64,000 bases of DNA from NCBI RefSeq assembly GCF_001605895.1, contig NZ_LUAW01000023.1, positions 1 to 64,000 on the forward strand, given 5' to 3'. The first letter of the stretch is position 1, and every line of letters starts with the position of its first letter. A program made the position numbers and the translations under genes. This DNA is from Acinetobacter pragensis. GTDB taxonomy: Bacteria; Pseudomonadota; Gammaproteobacteria; Pseudomonadales; Moraxellaceae. The notes beneath the pieces were generated by a model. That model saw only the letters and a list, made by a program, of their open reading frames with translations. It made no database searches and had not been told where the DNA came from. This document shows positions 48,344-60,344 of this stretch, piece by piece.

Positions 48344-49039
48344 ATGCACCCACAAGACGCGGACAGTTTGTCAGAACAGATTGCCAAGCACATCAGCGAG
48401 CAGATTATTCGCGGTGAGCTGGTAGAAGGAGAACGGATTCAAGAGCTGCGCATTGCTTCTGAGCTGGATGTCAGCCGCGGTTCCGTGCGTGAAGCGTTGC
48501 TTATTTTAGAACGCACCCAGCTGATTGAGATTTTCCCTCGCCGCGGCGCAATTGTGTCCGAGATGTCTGCACTGCAGGTGCGCTCTCTGTTTGATATGGC
48601 TTCTTTGCTGCTGGGGCAGATTGTGCACCGGATGGCGGAAACATGGCGCAGCCATGAGGCCGAAAAGATTCAATTATTATTAGAACAATTAAGTTCCGAG
48701 ACCAGTCAGGGTCATACCGAAAAATTTTATGATTTAATCTTTCAAAGCATGGCGCGCCAGCATGAAATGGTCGGAAATCCGTATCTGATGCGTTATTATC
48801 AGGAACTGTTGCCGTCATTGCGCCGCAGCTATTTTTTAACCTTAAATATCTCGCGCAGGGAGCTTCAAGAATCTTTTGAGCTGTTTAAGCTGGTAAGCGA
48901 TGCTGTTTTAATCAGAAAGTCACAACAAGCCGCTTTATTTATGGAAGATTTTTGTCGACACTTGCGTAACCTTGTGTTGGAATCGCTGACACGGATGAAA
49001 CAAATTGAACTCGCGTGGGCTCGGCGCTCACGACGTTAA
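48344..49039 (+). CDS. GntR family transcriptional regulator (FCD type)
   Basis: 231 residues. An N-terminal winged helix (about 8-75: IRGELVEGERIQELRIASELDVSRGSVREAL) is followed by an all-helical ligand-binding region of FCD type. It ends 11 nt before the smc start, so the two may be cotranscribed. Its targets are unknown; the divergent or adjacent TauE gene is possible but not proven. Confidence 0.87.
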   Translation: MHPQDADSLSEQIAKHISEQIIRGELVEGERIQELRIASELDVSRGSVREALLILERTQLIEIFPRRGAIVSEMSALQVRSLFDMASLLLGQIVHRMAETWRSHEAEKIQLLLEQLSSETSQGHTEKFYDLIFQSMARQHEMVGNPYLMRYYQELLPSLRRSYFLTLNISRRELQESFELFKLVSDAVLIRKSQQAALFMEDFCRHLRNLVLESLTRMKQIELAWARRSRR

Positions 49040-49049
49040 TCAGGACACT

Positions 49050-52000
49050 ATGCGTTTAAGCAGTTTAAAACTTTCTGGCTTCAAATCTTTTGCCGACAGT
49101 ACAACATTACAATTTAAAGAGAACCGCACCGCGGTTGTTGGCCCTAATGGCTGCGGCAAGTCTAATGTGATTGATGCAATCCGCTGGGTGATGGGTGAAT
49201 CCAGCGCGCGGCAATTGCGCGGCGGCAGCATGCAGGATGTCATTTTTACCGGCACGGCTAAGCGTAAACCCGTTGGCATGGCCAGCGTTGAGCTGCGTTT
49301 TGACAATACCTACGGCAAATTAGGCGGCGCTTATAATGCTTACAGTGAATTGGCGGTACGCCGTCAGGTCAACCGCGATGGACGGTCTGAGTATTTTTTG
49401 AACGGCACAAAATGCCGGCGCCGTGATATTACCGATATCTTTTTGGGTACAGGCCTTGGGCCGCGTTCATATTCAATTATTGAGCAGGGCATGATCAACC
49501 GGCTGGTTGATGCCAAACCTGAAGAAATGCGGGTGTTTATTGAAGAAGCCGCGGGCGTTTCACGCTATCAGGCGCGCCGCCGTGAAACGACGACCCACTT
49601 AGAGCACACTACGCAGAACTTATCCCGCTTAGAAGATATTGCATCAGAACTGAAATCTCAGCTGAAAACCTTAAAGCGCCAGTCTGAAACTGCAGTGCAG
49701 TATAAGGAACTGGAAACCCAAATCCGTACCATCAAAATAGAAGTGCTGTCATTTCAATGTGAACAAAGCAGCCGGCTGCAGCAGGAATATACGGTGCAGA
49801 TGGATACGCTGGGAGAAAGTTTCAAGCTGGTGCGTTCTGAACTGAATACTTTAGAGCATGATTTGACGTCAACCAGTGAATTGTTTCAGCGCCTGATTCA
49901 GCAGTCGACGCCGTTGCAAAATGAATGGCAGCAGGCAGAAAAAAAACTGGCTGAACTGAAAATGACGCTGGAGCAGAAACAGGCGCTGTATTCTCAAAAC
50001 TCTGAAAGCTTGGTACAGCTGGAACAGCAGAAATTTCAAAGCAAAGAGCGTTTGCAGCTTATTGAACTGCAGTTGGAAACTTTGCATGCGCAGCAGGAAG
50101 AGTTTGATGGGCAGTTAAAGCGGCAGGAAAGTCAAAGCCAAGCGCAGTCTCAGGGTTTTATCGATTTAAAGACCCAGCAGTCTGCGGTGCAGCAGCAATA
50201 TGAACTGGCGAAAGCGCAAGTCGAAAAGCAGCAGCAGCAAAAACTCCAGATGCTGGCGCAAAGTGAGCAGCTGGCGAAGAATATCAGCCGTTTGGAACAG
50301 CAAAAAGATACGCTGAAACTGCAGTCTGCTCAAATTTTAAACCATGCGCAGCAGGATGAACTGGAGCAGCTGGAACAGCAGAAAGCCCAGCTGCAAAGTG
50401 CCATAGCGGAAAAAGAGCAAGCCCTGACTGAGTTAAAACAGCAGCAGGAACAGCTTCAGTCGCATCAGTCGCAGCAAAAAGCCGCGATGCAGGAGCTGAA
50501 ATCAGATATTCAGGTGCTGCAGTCTGAACAGAAAAACCTCAATCAGCTCTTAATTAAGGTAAGTCCCAAAACACAGTCAGATACAGTGCGCCTGATGCAA
50601 GCGCTGCAGCTGTCTCACTTGGGGAAAGCGCATGCGGCATTAATTGAAAAATATTTGGCTAAATGGCTGCATGCTCAAGTGCTGAGTCATGCCGATCAAT
50701 TCCAAGAGCATACGGCGCGTCAAATTAAGGCGTATCCAAATGCAGAAAAAATCGCGTTGCAGCCGCTGCCGTGCTTAGCCGATTGGATTGAAGCGCCGCA
50801 TTCTTCTTTGTGGCTGCAGGTTGCAGTGGCTGGCAGCTTGCAGGAAGCTCTTCCTTATCAGGCGCAGCTGCAGGCCGGCCAGTCTATTTTAACTTTGGAC
50901 GGCTATCAGGTTGGCGCAGACTGGGTCATTGGACTGCACTATGATGAAGACAGCCAAGCGGGACAGGGCGCGCTGAGCCACCGGATCCGCTTAGATGAGA
51001 TTGAGCAGGCTTTAGCGGGAAAAGGGCCGCTATTGACGGAAAGAGAGCGCGCATTGCCTCAGCTGCAGGAACAAGTGCAGCTTGTGCATAAGACGCTGCA
51101 GGCTGAACAGGATCTGCTGAAAAATCTGCAGAAAGCGCTGCAGCAGGCAGACATCGCTATCGCTAAAGTGCAAAGCGCCGCGCAGGCTTTTGCTGTGCAG
51201 AAGCAGCAATTGGGTGATCAGCTGATGCAAGTGGATGCGCAGCTGGAAGAAGATGCAATGCAGAAAGATGATCTGGAAATTGATCTGCATGCGCTGGGCA
51301 TGAAGCTGGAACTGGCGCTGCCGAACTTTAAAACCTTGCAGTATCAGGCGGAAGAACTGACAGGCCAGCTTGAAGACTCCCAGCAGCTAACGCAGCAGGC
51401 GCAGCAGGAGCTGGAGCTGATCCGCCGTCAAGCCGTGCAAGCCAAACAGCAAATTGAACTGCTGGAAAAAGATGCCCTATTCTTAAAAGCGCAGCGTCAG
51501 CAGATTACGCTGCAAATGGAACAGGCGAAGAAATTTGTTGACCCTGCGCAATTAGAGTTGCCGAGTTTGCAGTCACAGCATGCCGAACAGGCTGAAAAAA
51601 CTGAAAAGCTGCAAAAGAAATGGGTGGAGTGGCAGCAGGAGCTGAACAGCATTCAGTCCAAGCAAAAAGAACTGACGGAACAGCGCCACAGTCATCAGCA
51701 GCAGGATGAAAAACTGCGCGCTGAACTGGAGCAAAAGCGTTTGGCTTGGCAATCCGCCCAGTCTGACCTGCAGCATTACAGCGAACAGCTGAAGGAGCTG
51801 AACAGTGAAATGCTGACCGGACTGCAGATTGATATAGCCTCGCATCAGCAGATCTTGGCCAAAGCCCAGCAGCAGTTTGATAAATTGGGCGCAGTCAACT
51901 TGGCCGCTTCTGCCGAATATGACGATGTATTAAAGCGCTATGAAGAGCTCAGCCATCAAATTGAAGACTTGGAAAAAACTGTAGAACAGCTGCAAGGCGC

Positions 52001-52502
52001 GATGAAAAGCATCGATCAGGAAACCCGTAAACTGTTCATGACCACATTTGATCAGATCAATGTGGAACTGCAGGAGCTGTTTCCGAAGGTCTTTAATGGC
52101 GGCGAAGCGAGTTTAAGCCTTGAAGACGGCTGGCAATCGGGTGTAAAACTGATGGCTAGACCGCCCGGCAAGCGCAACAGTTCGTTGGCATTGCTGTCCG
52201 GCGGTGAAAAAGCCCTGACGGCATTGGCATTGGTATTTGCTATTTTCAGATTGAATCCTGCGCCATTCTGCGTGCTGGATGAGGTGGATGCGCCTTTAGA
52301 CGATGCAAATGTAGGAAGGTTTTGTAATTTGGTAAAAGAACTTTCTGAACAGGTTCAATTCATTTACATTACACATAACAAACTGGCGATGACCATGGCA
52401 ACTGACTTGCTCGGTGTGACCATGCCGGAACCGGGAACTTCAAAATTAGTGACTGTGAATTTAGAACAGGCAAAAGAATACGGTTTAGCTGCGGAGTCAT
52501 AA
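49050..52502 (+). CDS. smc: chromosome segregation protein SMC
   Basis: 1150 residues from the ATG in MRLSSLKLSGFKSF, 5 nt after AGGA. Walker A is GPNGCGKSN (near 32). Two long Gln/Glu-rich coiled coils flank a hinge (about 500-660). The ABC signature LLSGGEKALTALAL and Walker B FCVLDEVDAPLDD are near the C-terminus. The SMC dimer acts with ScpA/ScpB to compact and separate chromosomes. It is followed closely by zipA (1-nt gap), as in other Moraxellaceae and pseudomonads. Confidence 0.97.
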   Translation: MRLSSLKLSGFKSFADSTTLQFKENRTAVVGPNGCGKSNVIDAIRWVMGESSARQLRGGSMQDVIFTGTAKRKPVGMASVELRFDNTYGKLGGAYNAYSELAVRRQVNRDGRSEYFLNGTKCRRRDITDIFLGTGLGPRSYSIIEQGMINRLVDAKPEEMRVFIEEAAGVSRYQARRRETTTHLEHTTQNLSRLEDIASELKSQLKTLKRQSETAVQYKELETQIRTIKIEVLSFQCEQSSRLQQEYTVQMDTLGESFKLVRSELNTLEHDLTSTSELFQRLIQQSTPLQNEWQQAEKKLAELKMTLEQKQALYSQNSESLVQLEQQKFQSKERLQLIELQLETLHAQQEEFDGQLKRQESQSQAQSQGFIDLKTQQSAVQQQYELAKAQVEKQQQQKLQMLAQSEQLAKNISRLEQQKDTLKLQSAQILNHAQQDELEQLEQQKAQLQSAIAEKEQALTELKQQQEQLQSHQSQQKAAMQELKSDIQVLQSEQKNLNQLLIKVSPKTQSDTVRLMQALQLSHLGKAHAALIEKYLAKWLHAQVLSHADQFQEHTARQIKAYPNAEKIALQPLPCLADWIEAPHSSLWLQVAVAGSLQEALPYQAQLQAGQSILTLDGYQVGADWVIGLHYDEDSQAGQGALSHRIRLDEIEQALAGKGPLLTERERALPQLQEQVQLVHKTLQAEQDLLKNLQKALQQADIAIAKVQSAAQAFAVQKQQLGDQLMQVDAQLEEDAMQKDDLEIDLHALGMKLELALPNFKTLQYQAEELTGQLEDSQQLTQQAQQELELIRRQAVQAKQQIELLEKDALFLKAQRQQITLQMEQAKKFVDPAQLELPSLQSQHAEQAEKTEKLQKKWVEWQQELNSIQSKQKELTEQRHSHQQQDEKLRAELEQKRLAWQSAQSDLQHYSEQLKELNSEMLTGLQIDIASHQQILAKAQQQFDKLGAVNLAASAEYDDVLKRYEELSHQIEDLEKTVEQLQGAMKSIDQETRKLFMTTFDQINVELQELFPKVFNGGEASLSLEDGWQSGVKLMARPPGKRNSSLALLSGGEKALTALALVFAIFRLNPAPFCVLDEVDAPLDDANVGRFCNLVKELSEQVQFIYITHNKLAMTMATDLLGVTMPEPGTSKLVTVNLEQAKEYGLAAES

Positions 52503-52503
52503 C

Positions 52504-53496
52504 ATGGAAATCACCACAATCGTTGGGATTGTTGTTGCTGTCATTTTGATCTTAGTGGGTTTAAGGCTGGTCTTGAAAAAGCCGTCCGATGCAGCGCCGT
52601 CGCTGGATTCTGAACTGCACATTGATCCTGATAGCCAGCAGCCAGTGATCCCGCGCCACGTCCGCAATCAATTAAGTGCGGCAGAGCGTGTTGAACCGAC
52701 CTTAGCGGCAGAGTCTGCTGATGCGGAATCTGCGCCAGCTGCCGCTGCTGAAACGCCAGCTGAAAATTCAGATTCAGCAGAGGCCATTGCAGAGCTTGAT
52801 GCGGCAAAGGCTCCATCTGAAACAGCGGCAGTTGCGCAAGAACAGCACACTGCAGATGATACGGGCGCGCCGGTGCAGAATAATTCAGATTCAGAAAAGG
52901 CTGAAGAGCCTGCCTCTGAAGCGGCAGCAGCTGAGGAAAAGGCGGCGCAGGAGCTTAGCCTGAACCACATTGAAAAAGCTGAAATCAGTGAATTCGAAGA
53001 TGAAAGCAACATTCTGGATGCGCATCTGTATGAGCAGAAGCTGGTTGATGATGAAAGCGCGCTGGCGACGGCAGAAACTTATATTGCATTGAATGTCTAT
53101 CCTGACAGCCGTGCATTGTCCGGTGAAAAAGCCTTGAAAGTTCTGCTGAAATACGGGCTGCGCTTTGGTGAGATGGCTTGTTTCCATCGTTACAGTGAAG
53201 ACGGCAAGCTGCTGTTCTCTGTGTTGCAAATCAGCAATGATGGCGCCGCTGCAGGATTTGATCTGGAAACACTGTCGACTGAACAGGTCAAAGGCCTGGC
53301 ATTCTTTTTGGCCTTGCCGCACAGCGATGTGCAAATTGCCTTTGATACCATGGACAGTGTATCAAGGCTGATTGCGCGTGAAATTGAGGGGACTGTTTAC
53401 GATCAGAATAATCAGGAATTCACCCTGCAGCTGCGTGAACATTGGCGCCATCAGGCGATTGATTACCGTCCGGGCCAGACGGCAGCAGAAGTTTGA
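52504..53496 (+). CDS. zipA: cell division protein ZipA
   Basis: 330 residues. One N-terminal membrane anchor (TIVGIVVAVILILVGLRLVL), then a long Ala/Glu/Ser-rich disordered linker (about 50-175), then the C-terminal FtsZ-binding domain (about 185-325, with ALSGEKALKVLLKYGLRFGEMACFHRY). It tethers the Z-ring to the inner membrane. It is cotranscribed with smc and followed by a terminator. Confidence 0.93.
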   Translation: MEITTIVGIVVAVILILVGLRLVLKKPSDAAPSLDSELHIDPDSQQPVIPRHVRNQLSAAERVEPTLAAESADAESAPAAAAETPAENSDSAEAIAELDAAKAPSETAAVAQEQHTADDTGAPVQNNSDSEKAEEPASEAAAAEEKAAQELSLNHIEKAEISEFEDESNILDAHLYEQKLVDDESALATAETYIALNVYPDSRALSGEKALKVLLKYGLRFGEMACFHRYSEDGKLLFSVLQISNDGAAAGFDLETLSTEQVKGLAFFLALPHSDVQIAFDTMDSVSRLIAREIEGTVYDQNNQEFTLQLREHWRHQAIDYRPGQTAAEV

Positions 53497-53563
53497 AATT
53501 AAAATTCTTTGATTGCAACTATTTCAGCTGATTTTTATAATCGGCGCAGATTAAAAGATGTTA

Positions 53564-53591
53564 AGGGCGGCAGATTCACCGCCCTTTTTTA
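53564..53591 (+). terminator. terminator between zipA and ligA
   Basis: AGGGCGG / CCGCCCT with TTTTTT. It ends only about 13 nt before the ligA start codon. Confidence 0.85.
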
Positions 53592-53597
53592 TGGTGA

Positions 53598-55628
<2,031 letters not shown>

Positions 55629-55762
55629 GGCTGTCTTGTGAATGCCAGAAATCACTGGAATGGGTCGGTGCATTGCCACGCCGCTATACCGCTGCAGACA
55701 GAACGCGTATTGATAAAATGGATGTAATTTTCTATTTTTAGTTAAGCGTTTTGAAATGTGAA

Positions 55763-55797
55763 AATAAAAAAGCCACTAATAAAGTGGCTTTTTTATT
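55763..55797. terminator. bidirectional terminator between ligA and the reductase gene
   Basis: AATAAAAAAGCCACT / AGTGGCTTTTTTATT hairpin with A and T tracts on the two sides. Confidence 0.88.
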
Positions 55798-55813
55798 GGC
55801 TTTAAATTGTGGG

Positions 55814-56875
55814 TTAAGAAATATATTTTTTTACGACACCGTCATCCAGCAGTTGCTGGAAATGTTCCACTAAGCTGGTTTCGATATCCCGGTAATGCAT
55901 GCCCAAATCCTTTTTGCTTTTGTCCGCATTAAAATAAATAGGGTAACCCATATTCAATTCGACAAAAGATTTGGAAAACCCTGCCAATGGGCCAAACAGC
56001 TTAAATGCGGCCTTAGGCAGCTGATTGCGCGGGAAAGGGAATTTATTGCCAAAATGCCGGCGCAGAATTTTACCCATTTCCAGCAGGCTTAATGTGCCGC
56101 CGCTGACAATATAGCGTCCTTCCGCTTTCGGATTAAACGCCGCCTGCAGATGTGCATCCGCAACATCGCGCACATCGACAATTCCATTCCACATAGGCGG
56201 TACGCCCGCCAGCGTCATGCCATTGGCAAACTGCTGCAGAACTTCCACGCTGCCGGATTGTGTATTGGCGGTGAGGGATGGACCCAGCACCAATGCCGGA
56301 TTAATGCAGACTAAATCCCAGCGGTTTTGCGCCTTCTGCATTTCCCATGCCTTGCGTTCTGCCATCACTTTTGAATACGGATAAGGCTGATGCACCTCAG
56401 AACTGGTGGTATTCCAATGTGATTCATCAAACTGGTTATTTTGAGTGTGCTGAATATCAATTGCATCGCCATAAGTCGAGGCAATGCTTGAGGTGACGAC
56501 AACCCGCTTTACGGATTCCGTGCTATTCACGCTGTTGAGTACGTTTTCTGTCCCTAAAACTGCGGGCTCGATAATATCTTTGACTGCATCTTTATAGTTG
56601 GTGACCACAAAAGGGGAAGCCATGTGCAGGACAATTTCACAGCCTTGCATGGCCTGATCAAATGAACCCGGCTCCAGCAAATTGGCTTGAAACAGCTGCA
56701 GTGAGCCAGAACTTTCATTGGCGATTTTTTCTAAATGGGCAAAACTCTTTTTCTTATTTAAATCTCGAACGGTCGCATGCACCGTGCAGCCTTGCTCAAG
56801 CAATTGTTTAATGACCCAGCTGGCGATATAGCCTGTGGCGCCTGTAACGAGTATTGGTGTTGTCTTGGTATTCAT
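55814..56875 (-). CDS. NAD(P)-dependent epimerase/dehydratase-like reductase
   Basis: 353 residues from the ATG in MNTKTT; an ATG eight codons earlier is also possible. Extended SDR fold: TGATGYIASWVIKQLL nucleotide loop and the YPYSK catalytic pair. The closest named relatives are dihydroflavonol-4-reductase-like aldehyde or ketone reductases. The substrate is unknown. Confidence 0.85.
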   Translation of the reverse strand: MNTKTTPILVTGATGYIASWVIKQLLEQGCTVHATVRDLNKKKSFAHLEKIANESSGSLQLFQANLLEPGSFDQAMQGCEIVLHMASPFVVTNYKDAVKDIIEPAVLGTENVLNSVNSTESVKRVVVTSSIASTYGDAIDIQHTQNNQFDESHWNTTSSEVHQPYPYSKVMAERKAWEMQKAQNRWDLVCINPALVLGPSLTANTQSGSVEVLQQFANGMTLAGVPPMWNGIVDVRDVADAHLQAAFNPKAEGRYIVSGGTLSLLEMGKILRRHFGNKFPFPRNQLPKAAFKLFGPLAGFSKSFVELNMGYPIYFNADKSKKDLGMHYRDIETSLVEHFQQLLDDGVVKKYIS

Positions 56876-57150
56876 GTTCTTCAACTTTAATTGACGCATT
56901 TTTTATCATATTGAGAATATTTAGTTTTGTCTTTGATTAATTTGAAAAAAAATATTTTTATTATTGCGTTTAATGTACTCTAAATTCGGCAGAAAACTCA
57001 TGTGAATGCTACCAAAGCGATTTTTTATTGATTTCAAAAAACGCTAAGATGTGATGAATGTTGGAGAGATGCATATTCTTAATATTATGGATGCAAAATC
57101 TCATAAATAAATGGACAAAGAGTCATATCTAACTAGTGCGCTGTAATTTA
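56876..57150. other. intergenic stretch ahead of an orphan terminator
   Basis: AT-rich, no protein gene. It runs into a strong + strand terminator (57151-57180) although no + strand gene lies upstream. A small RNA encoded here is possible. Confidence 0.3.
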
Positions 57151-57180
57151 AAGCCTAGATCTTCGGTCTAGGCTTCTTCT
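57151..57180 (+). terminator. orphan terminator left of the insertion sequence
   Basis: AAGCCTAGA / TCTAGGCTT with loop TCTTCGG. It ends exactly at the left edge of the insertion sequence, and its T tract is short (CTTCTTCT). Confidence 0.7.
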
Positions 57181-58661
57181 GTTATTCCGAAGTAGAAATG
57201 TCCTACCTTAAAACCAAATAGAAATGTCCTATATGGACATTTCCAAGTCAAGCACAGGATTCAGATTTCGTTCTTTGATTACTGTTTTCTGTGCACGTCT
57301 GCTTGGCATCTTTTGAGAACGATTACGTTTGTTTTGTTGTTCCAGTTCCTGATGCTGTTGCTGGATATGATTTAGAACAGCCCCCAACCGTTTATTCTCA
57401 ACAATCTCTCGCTGGTTGAGCTGACTTAATTTATCGAAAATGCTGTAATTGATCGTCCGACTTTCATGCATGATGGCCACAGTACCATCCGGGTATTCTA
57501 GAAATTCAAGATATCTGCCGATTAGCCTCTGATTTTCTTCTGCATTCTCCAGGAGATATACGCATTTATCATAAGTAATGGTCAAGCTATTGGTGACTCT
57601 GCGGGGTTCACGCCAGGTAAAAATATCATCTAGTTGCTCGGCTGTTTCAGTGACAGAGCGGTGTAAGTTCTTAGGATTAAAGGCCATCTTTGCAAACTTG
57701 AGATTGAACTGCTCAATAAAGCAGGGCAACCACTTATTCGCATCTGCAATCGAACTGATACCTTCCAGGCGCATCTCCTTAATCAGACGATCCTGAAGTG
57801 TCCTGTTGGCCCGTTCCACACGTCCTTTGGCCTGAGGGGAGTTAGCGAAGATGATATCGATATTGAGGGTACAGAGTACGCGTCCAAACTGGGTAATCTT
57901 GGTGGCTTTCTTGCTGCTTTGATTCACCCTAAAGACTGAATGTTTGTCGCTGTAGAACGCTAAAGGCTTACCATGCTGTTCAACATACAAGCGTGTCGAA
58001 ATCATATAGTCAAAGGCTGATTCTGATTCACAGAAGCGTAAGTGTTGCAATTTTCCTGTGGCATCATCAATAAACACCAGCAGACAGCATTTAGCAGCGC
58101 GTCCTTCGAACCAGTCATGGTGAGAGCCATCAATCTGGATCAGTTCACCATAACAATCCCGGTTATATCGAGGCTGATATGGGCGTTTCAGGCGCTTGGA
58201 GCGAGGAATCCATAGATCGGCTGCAATCATCCAGGAACGCAGCGTTTCTACTGAAAGATCTAATCCATGCACGATGGTGAGCTTTTCATGCGCTAAAGTG
58301 GGTCCGAAACCATGCAATTGATCAGAAACAATATTGAGGCACTTGAGTCTGAGTTCTTCAGGAAGTTTGGAATTGCTGATTTGGCCACGACCGGCATGGG
58401 CTAATGCAGCTGGACCTTGAGCTTTGTATTTCTGCAGTAATCGTCTGATCTGACGTTCTGAAATATGAAGTAGCTGAGCAGCCCGGGATTGAGTTATGCG
58501 TTGATCACAGATTTCCTGCAAGACTGACAATCGTTTAAGTTCTTTATCCGACATAGACACCAACATATCAAACCGTCCGCTTCGATAATCGCAAAAGCGC
58601 ATATTCTAAAAGCGGACATTTTTACTTTGGAGAAACCGGACATTTCTATTTGGGGCTTACA
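57180..58661 (-). mobile_element. ISNCY-type insertion sequence with doubled terminal motifs
   Basis: About 1.48 kb. Both ends begin TGT and share TAGAAATGTCC in inverted orientation (57193-57203 and 58638-58648), each with a second inner copy: 57219-57229 on the left, 58614-58624 (one change) on the right. The single gene inside is a DDE transposase. No clear target-site duplication is visible in the flanks, so the exact edges are uncertain by a few bases. Confidence 0.75.
57229..58602 (-). CDS. ISNCY family transposase
   Basis: 457 residues as drawn; ATG codons at 58566 and 58554 (MSDKELKRL) may be the real start. An N-terminal helix-turn-helix (about 30-70: RITQSRAAQLLHISERQIRRLL) precedes an rve integrase core. 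DDE residues lie in QIDGSHHDWF, FYSDKHSVFR and GRVERANRTLQDRL. A basic coiled C-terminus follows. The reading frame is intact, so the element may be active. The stop codon falls in the inner left terminal repeat. Confidence 0.9.
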   Translation of the reverse strand: MRFCDYRSGRFDMLVSMSDKELKRLSVLQEICDQRITQSRAAQLLHISERQIRRLLQKYKAQGPAALAHAGRGQISNSKLPEELRLKCLNIVSDQLHGFGPTLAHEKLTIVHGLDLSVETLRSWMIAADLWIPRSKRLKRPYQPRYNRDCYGELIQIDGSHHDWFEGRAAKCCLLVFIDDATGKLQHLRFCESESAFDYMISTRLYVEQHGKPLAFYSDKHSVFRVNQSSKKATKITQFGRVLCTLNIDIIFANSPQAKGRVERANRTLQDRLIKEMRLEGISSIADANKWLPCFIEQFNLKFAKMAFNPKNLHRSVTETAEQLDDIFTWREPRRVTNSLTITYDKCVYLLENAEENQRLIGRYLEFLEYPDGTVAIMHESRTINYSIFDKLSQLNQREIVENKRLGAVLNHIQQQHQELEQQNKRNRSQKMPSRRAQKTVIKERNLNPVLDLEMSI

Positions 58662-58704
58662 GCTATTTTTTATTTCATATAAATCATTGTTTTATGCTGA
58701 TGTG

Positions 58705-58736
58705 AAAAGTCCAATCATCACCGATTGGGCTTTTTT
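58705..58736 (+). terminator. orphan terminator right of the insertion sequence
   Basis: AAAAGTCCAATC / GATTGGGCTTTTTT hairpin. No + strand gene lies directly upstream except across the IS. Confidence 0.75.
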
Positions 58737-58994
58737 GTTGATTCTTCATGTTCCACGACTATTATTCAATCAATGTTTCACGGTTTTGTTTAATGAGATT
58801 TAATGCTATAGCAAACAAAAATGTCCAGATAAAATAAGAATAGATGTCTAAATAATTATTGATTTTGCGGATAGACAAATAAAAGCTTTGGCGCGCCATT
58901 GAGCGTTAAATTCACGTACAATATTAGTTAATTTGCAGGTATAGATCCTGCCTTATCAGATGATTCTGTTCTCCCGTTGAATATTGGCATACAC
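58737..58994. other. intergenic region before rlmF
   Basis: AT-rich, no gene. It should include the rlmF promoter; nothing else stands out. Confidence 0.4.
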
Positions 58995-59969
58995 ATGGCG
59001 CAAGCAAAGAAATCTTTTCCGCAGCAAAAATCGGAATTACATGCACGAAATCTGCATCGCAGTCGTTACGATTTTCCTCAGCTAATCCAGAGCTGTCCGG
59101 AACTTGCGCCTTTTGTCAGCCCAAATAAATATAACGATCTATCGGTGGACTTTTCTGATCCACACGCTGTGAAAATGCTCAATAAAGCATTGCTCAAGCA
59201 TTTTTATGGCATTCAATATTGGGATATTCCTCAAAATTTTCTTTGCCCGCCTATTCCGGGTCGAGCGGACTATATCCACTATTTAGCAGACTTGCTGAGT
59301 GCCAACAATAAAGCTCAGATTCCAACGGGACACGCCGTTCACGTGTTAGATATTGGGGTTGGCGCGAACTGTATTTATCCGATCATTGGTCATCGGAGCT
59401 ATGGTTGGAAATTTGTCGGCTCAGACATTCATTCTGCATCCGTTAAAAGTGCTCAATTTATTGTGGAGGCAAATCCGAATCTGCATAAAGGGATTCAGAT
59501 TCGATTGCAGAAGACTGCGAGCAATATTTTCAACGGTGTGATTAAATCCTCAGATCGTTTTGATTTAACGATGTGTAATCCGCCATTTCATGCCTCGCAA
59601 GATGAAGCAAACGCTACGGCAACTCAAAAATTAAGAAAACTTGGCAAGCCGGTTGATCGGACGAAGGTGGTGTTAAACTTTGGCGGTCAAAAAAACGAAC
59701 TCTGGTGTGATGGCGGCGAAGAACGATTTGTCTGCCAAATGGTACAAGAGAGTATCCAGTTTGCTGAGCAATGCCTTTGGTTTAGTACACTGGTTTCCAA
59801 GAAAACAACATTGCCTGTGCTCTTAAATGCCTTAGCTAAGAGCGGAGCAGTGGATGTTAAAACCATTAAAATGACGCAGGGACAAAAAGAAAGCCGTTTT
59901 GTCGCTTGGACTTTTCTAGATTCAAGGCAACAGCAAGCGTGGAAGAATGCGCGTTGGACTTCAGCTTAA
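58995..59969 (+). CDS. rlmF: 23S rRNA (adenine1618-N6)-methyltransferase RlmF
   Basis: 324 residues from the ATG in MAQAKKSF; a TTG upstream is also in frame. The SAM motif is VLDIGVGANCIYPIIG, and the N6-adenine methyltransferase motif is NPPFH. An N-terminal HARNLHRSRYDF segment is specific to this family. It methylates A1618 of 23S rRNA. Confidence 0.92.
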   Translation: MAQAKKSFPQQKSELHARNLHRSRYDFPQLIQSCPELAPFVSPNKYNDLSVDFSDPHAVKMLNKALLKHFYGIQYWDIPQNFLCPPIPGRADYIHYLADLLSANNKAQIPTGHAVHVLDIGVGANCIYPIIGHRSYGWKFVGSDIHSASVKSAQFIVEANPNLHKGIQIRLQKTASNIFNGVIKSSDRFDLTMCNPPFHASQDEANATATQKLRKLGKPVDRTKVVLNFGGQKNELWCDGGEERFVCQMVQESIQFAEQCLWFSTLVSKKTTLPVLLNALAKSGAVDVKTIKMTQGQKESRFVAWTFLDSRQQQAWKNARWTSA

Positions 59970-60344
59970 GCCTGTCTTCTCTGGAAATGATACCCTTATC
60001 TTTGACTGCAATGCATGAAGCATCAGTACAGTGCTCCCTGTATATAAGCGCAGCAGCTCAAGCGTGACGTGTTTAATCAATCAGGCGTTATTTGTGCTAA
60101 ACAAGACGCATTGTTAATTGTTACAAAAAACACCAGGCTTCATTATTTGAGCAATTGGCTTGCCGGTATGCCAGTGTGTCACGCAAAGGCTTATTTTTTA
60201 TGTAAAAATTACGCTGAAGTGAACTGCAAATGCGTATGTTTATCATTTAAATTTTATATAAATCATGAGCTTACAAAATTTAAGTTTTGCAATAACACCG
60301 AAACTTGTCCATAATATTTAAAAAAGGGTATGGAGTTAATCAAA
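59970..60344. other. intergenic region before bfr
   Basis: 375 bp, AT-rich. An 81-codon frame within it has unlikely composition and no ribosome binding site. The bfr ribosome binding site GGAG sits at 60332-60335. I looked for but could not define a Fur box. Confidence 0.4.

Noticed and set aside
60069..60314. 81-codon + frame before bfr
   Set aside because: Cys/Lys-rich AT-driven sequence with no ribosome binding site, in the bfr promoter region.
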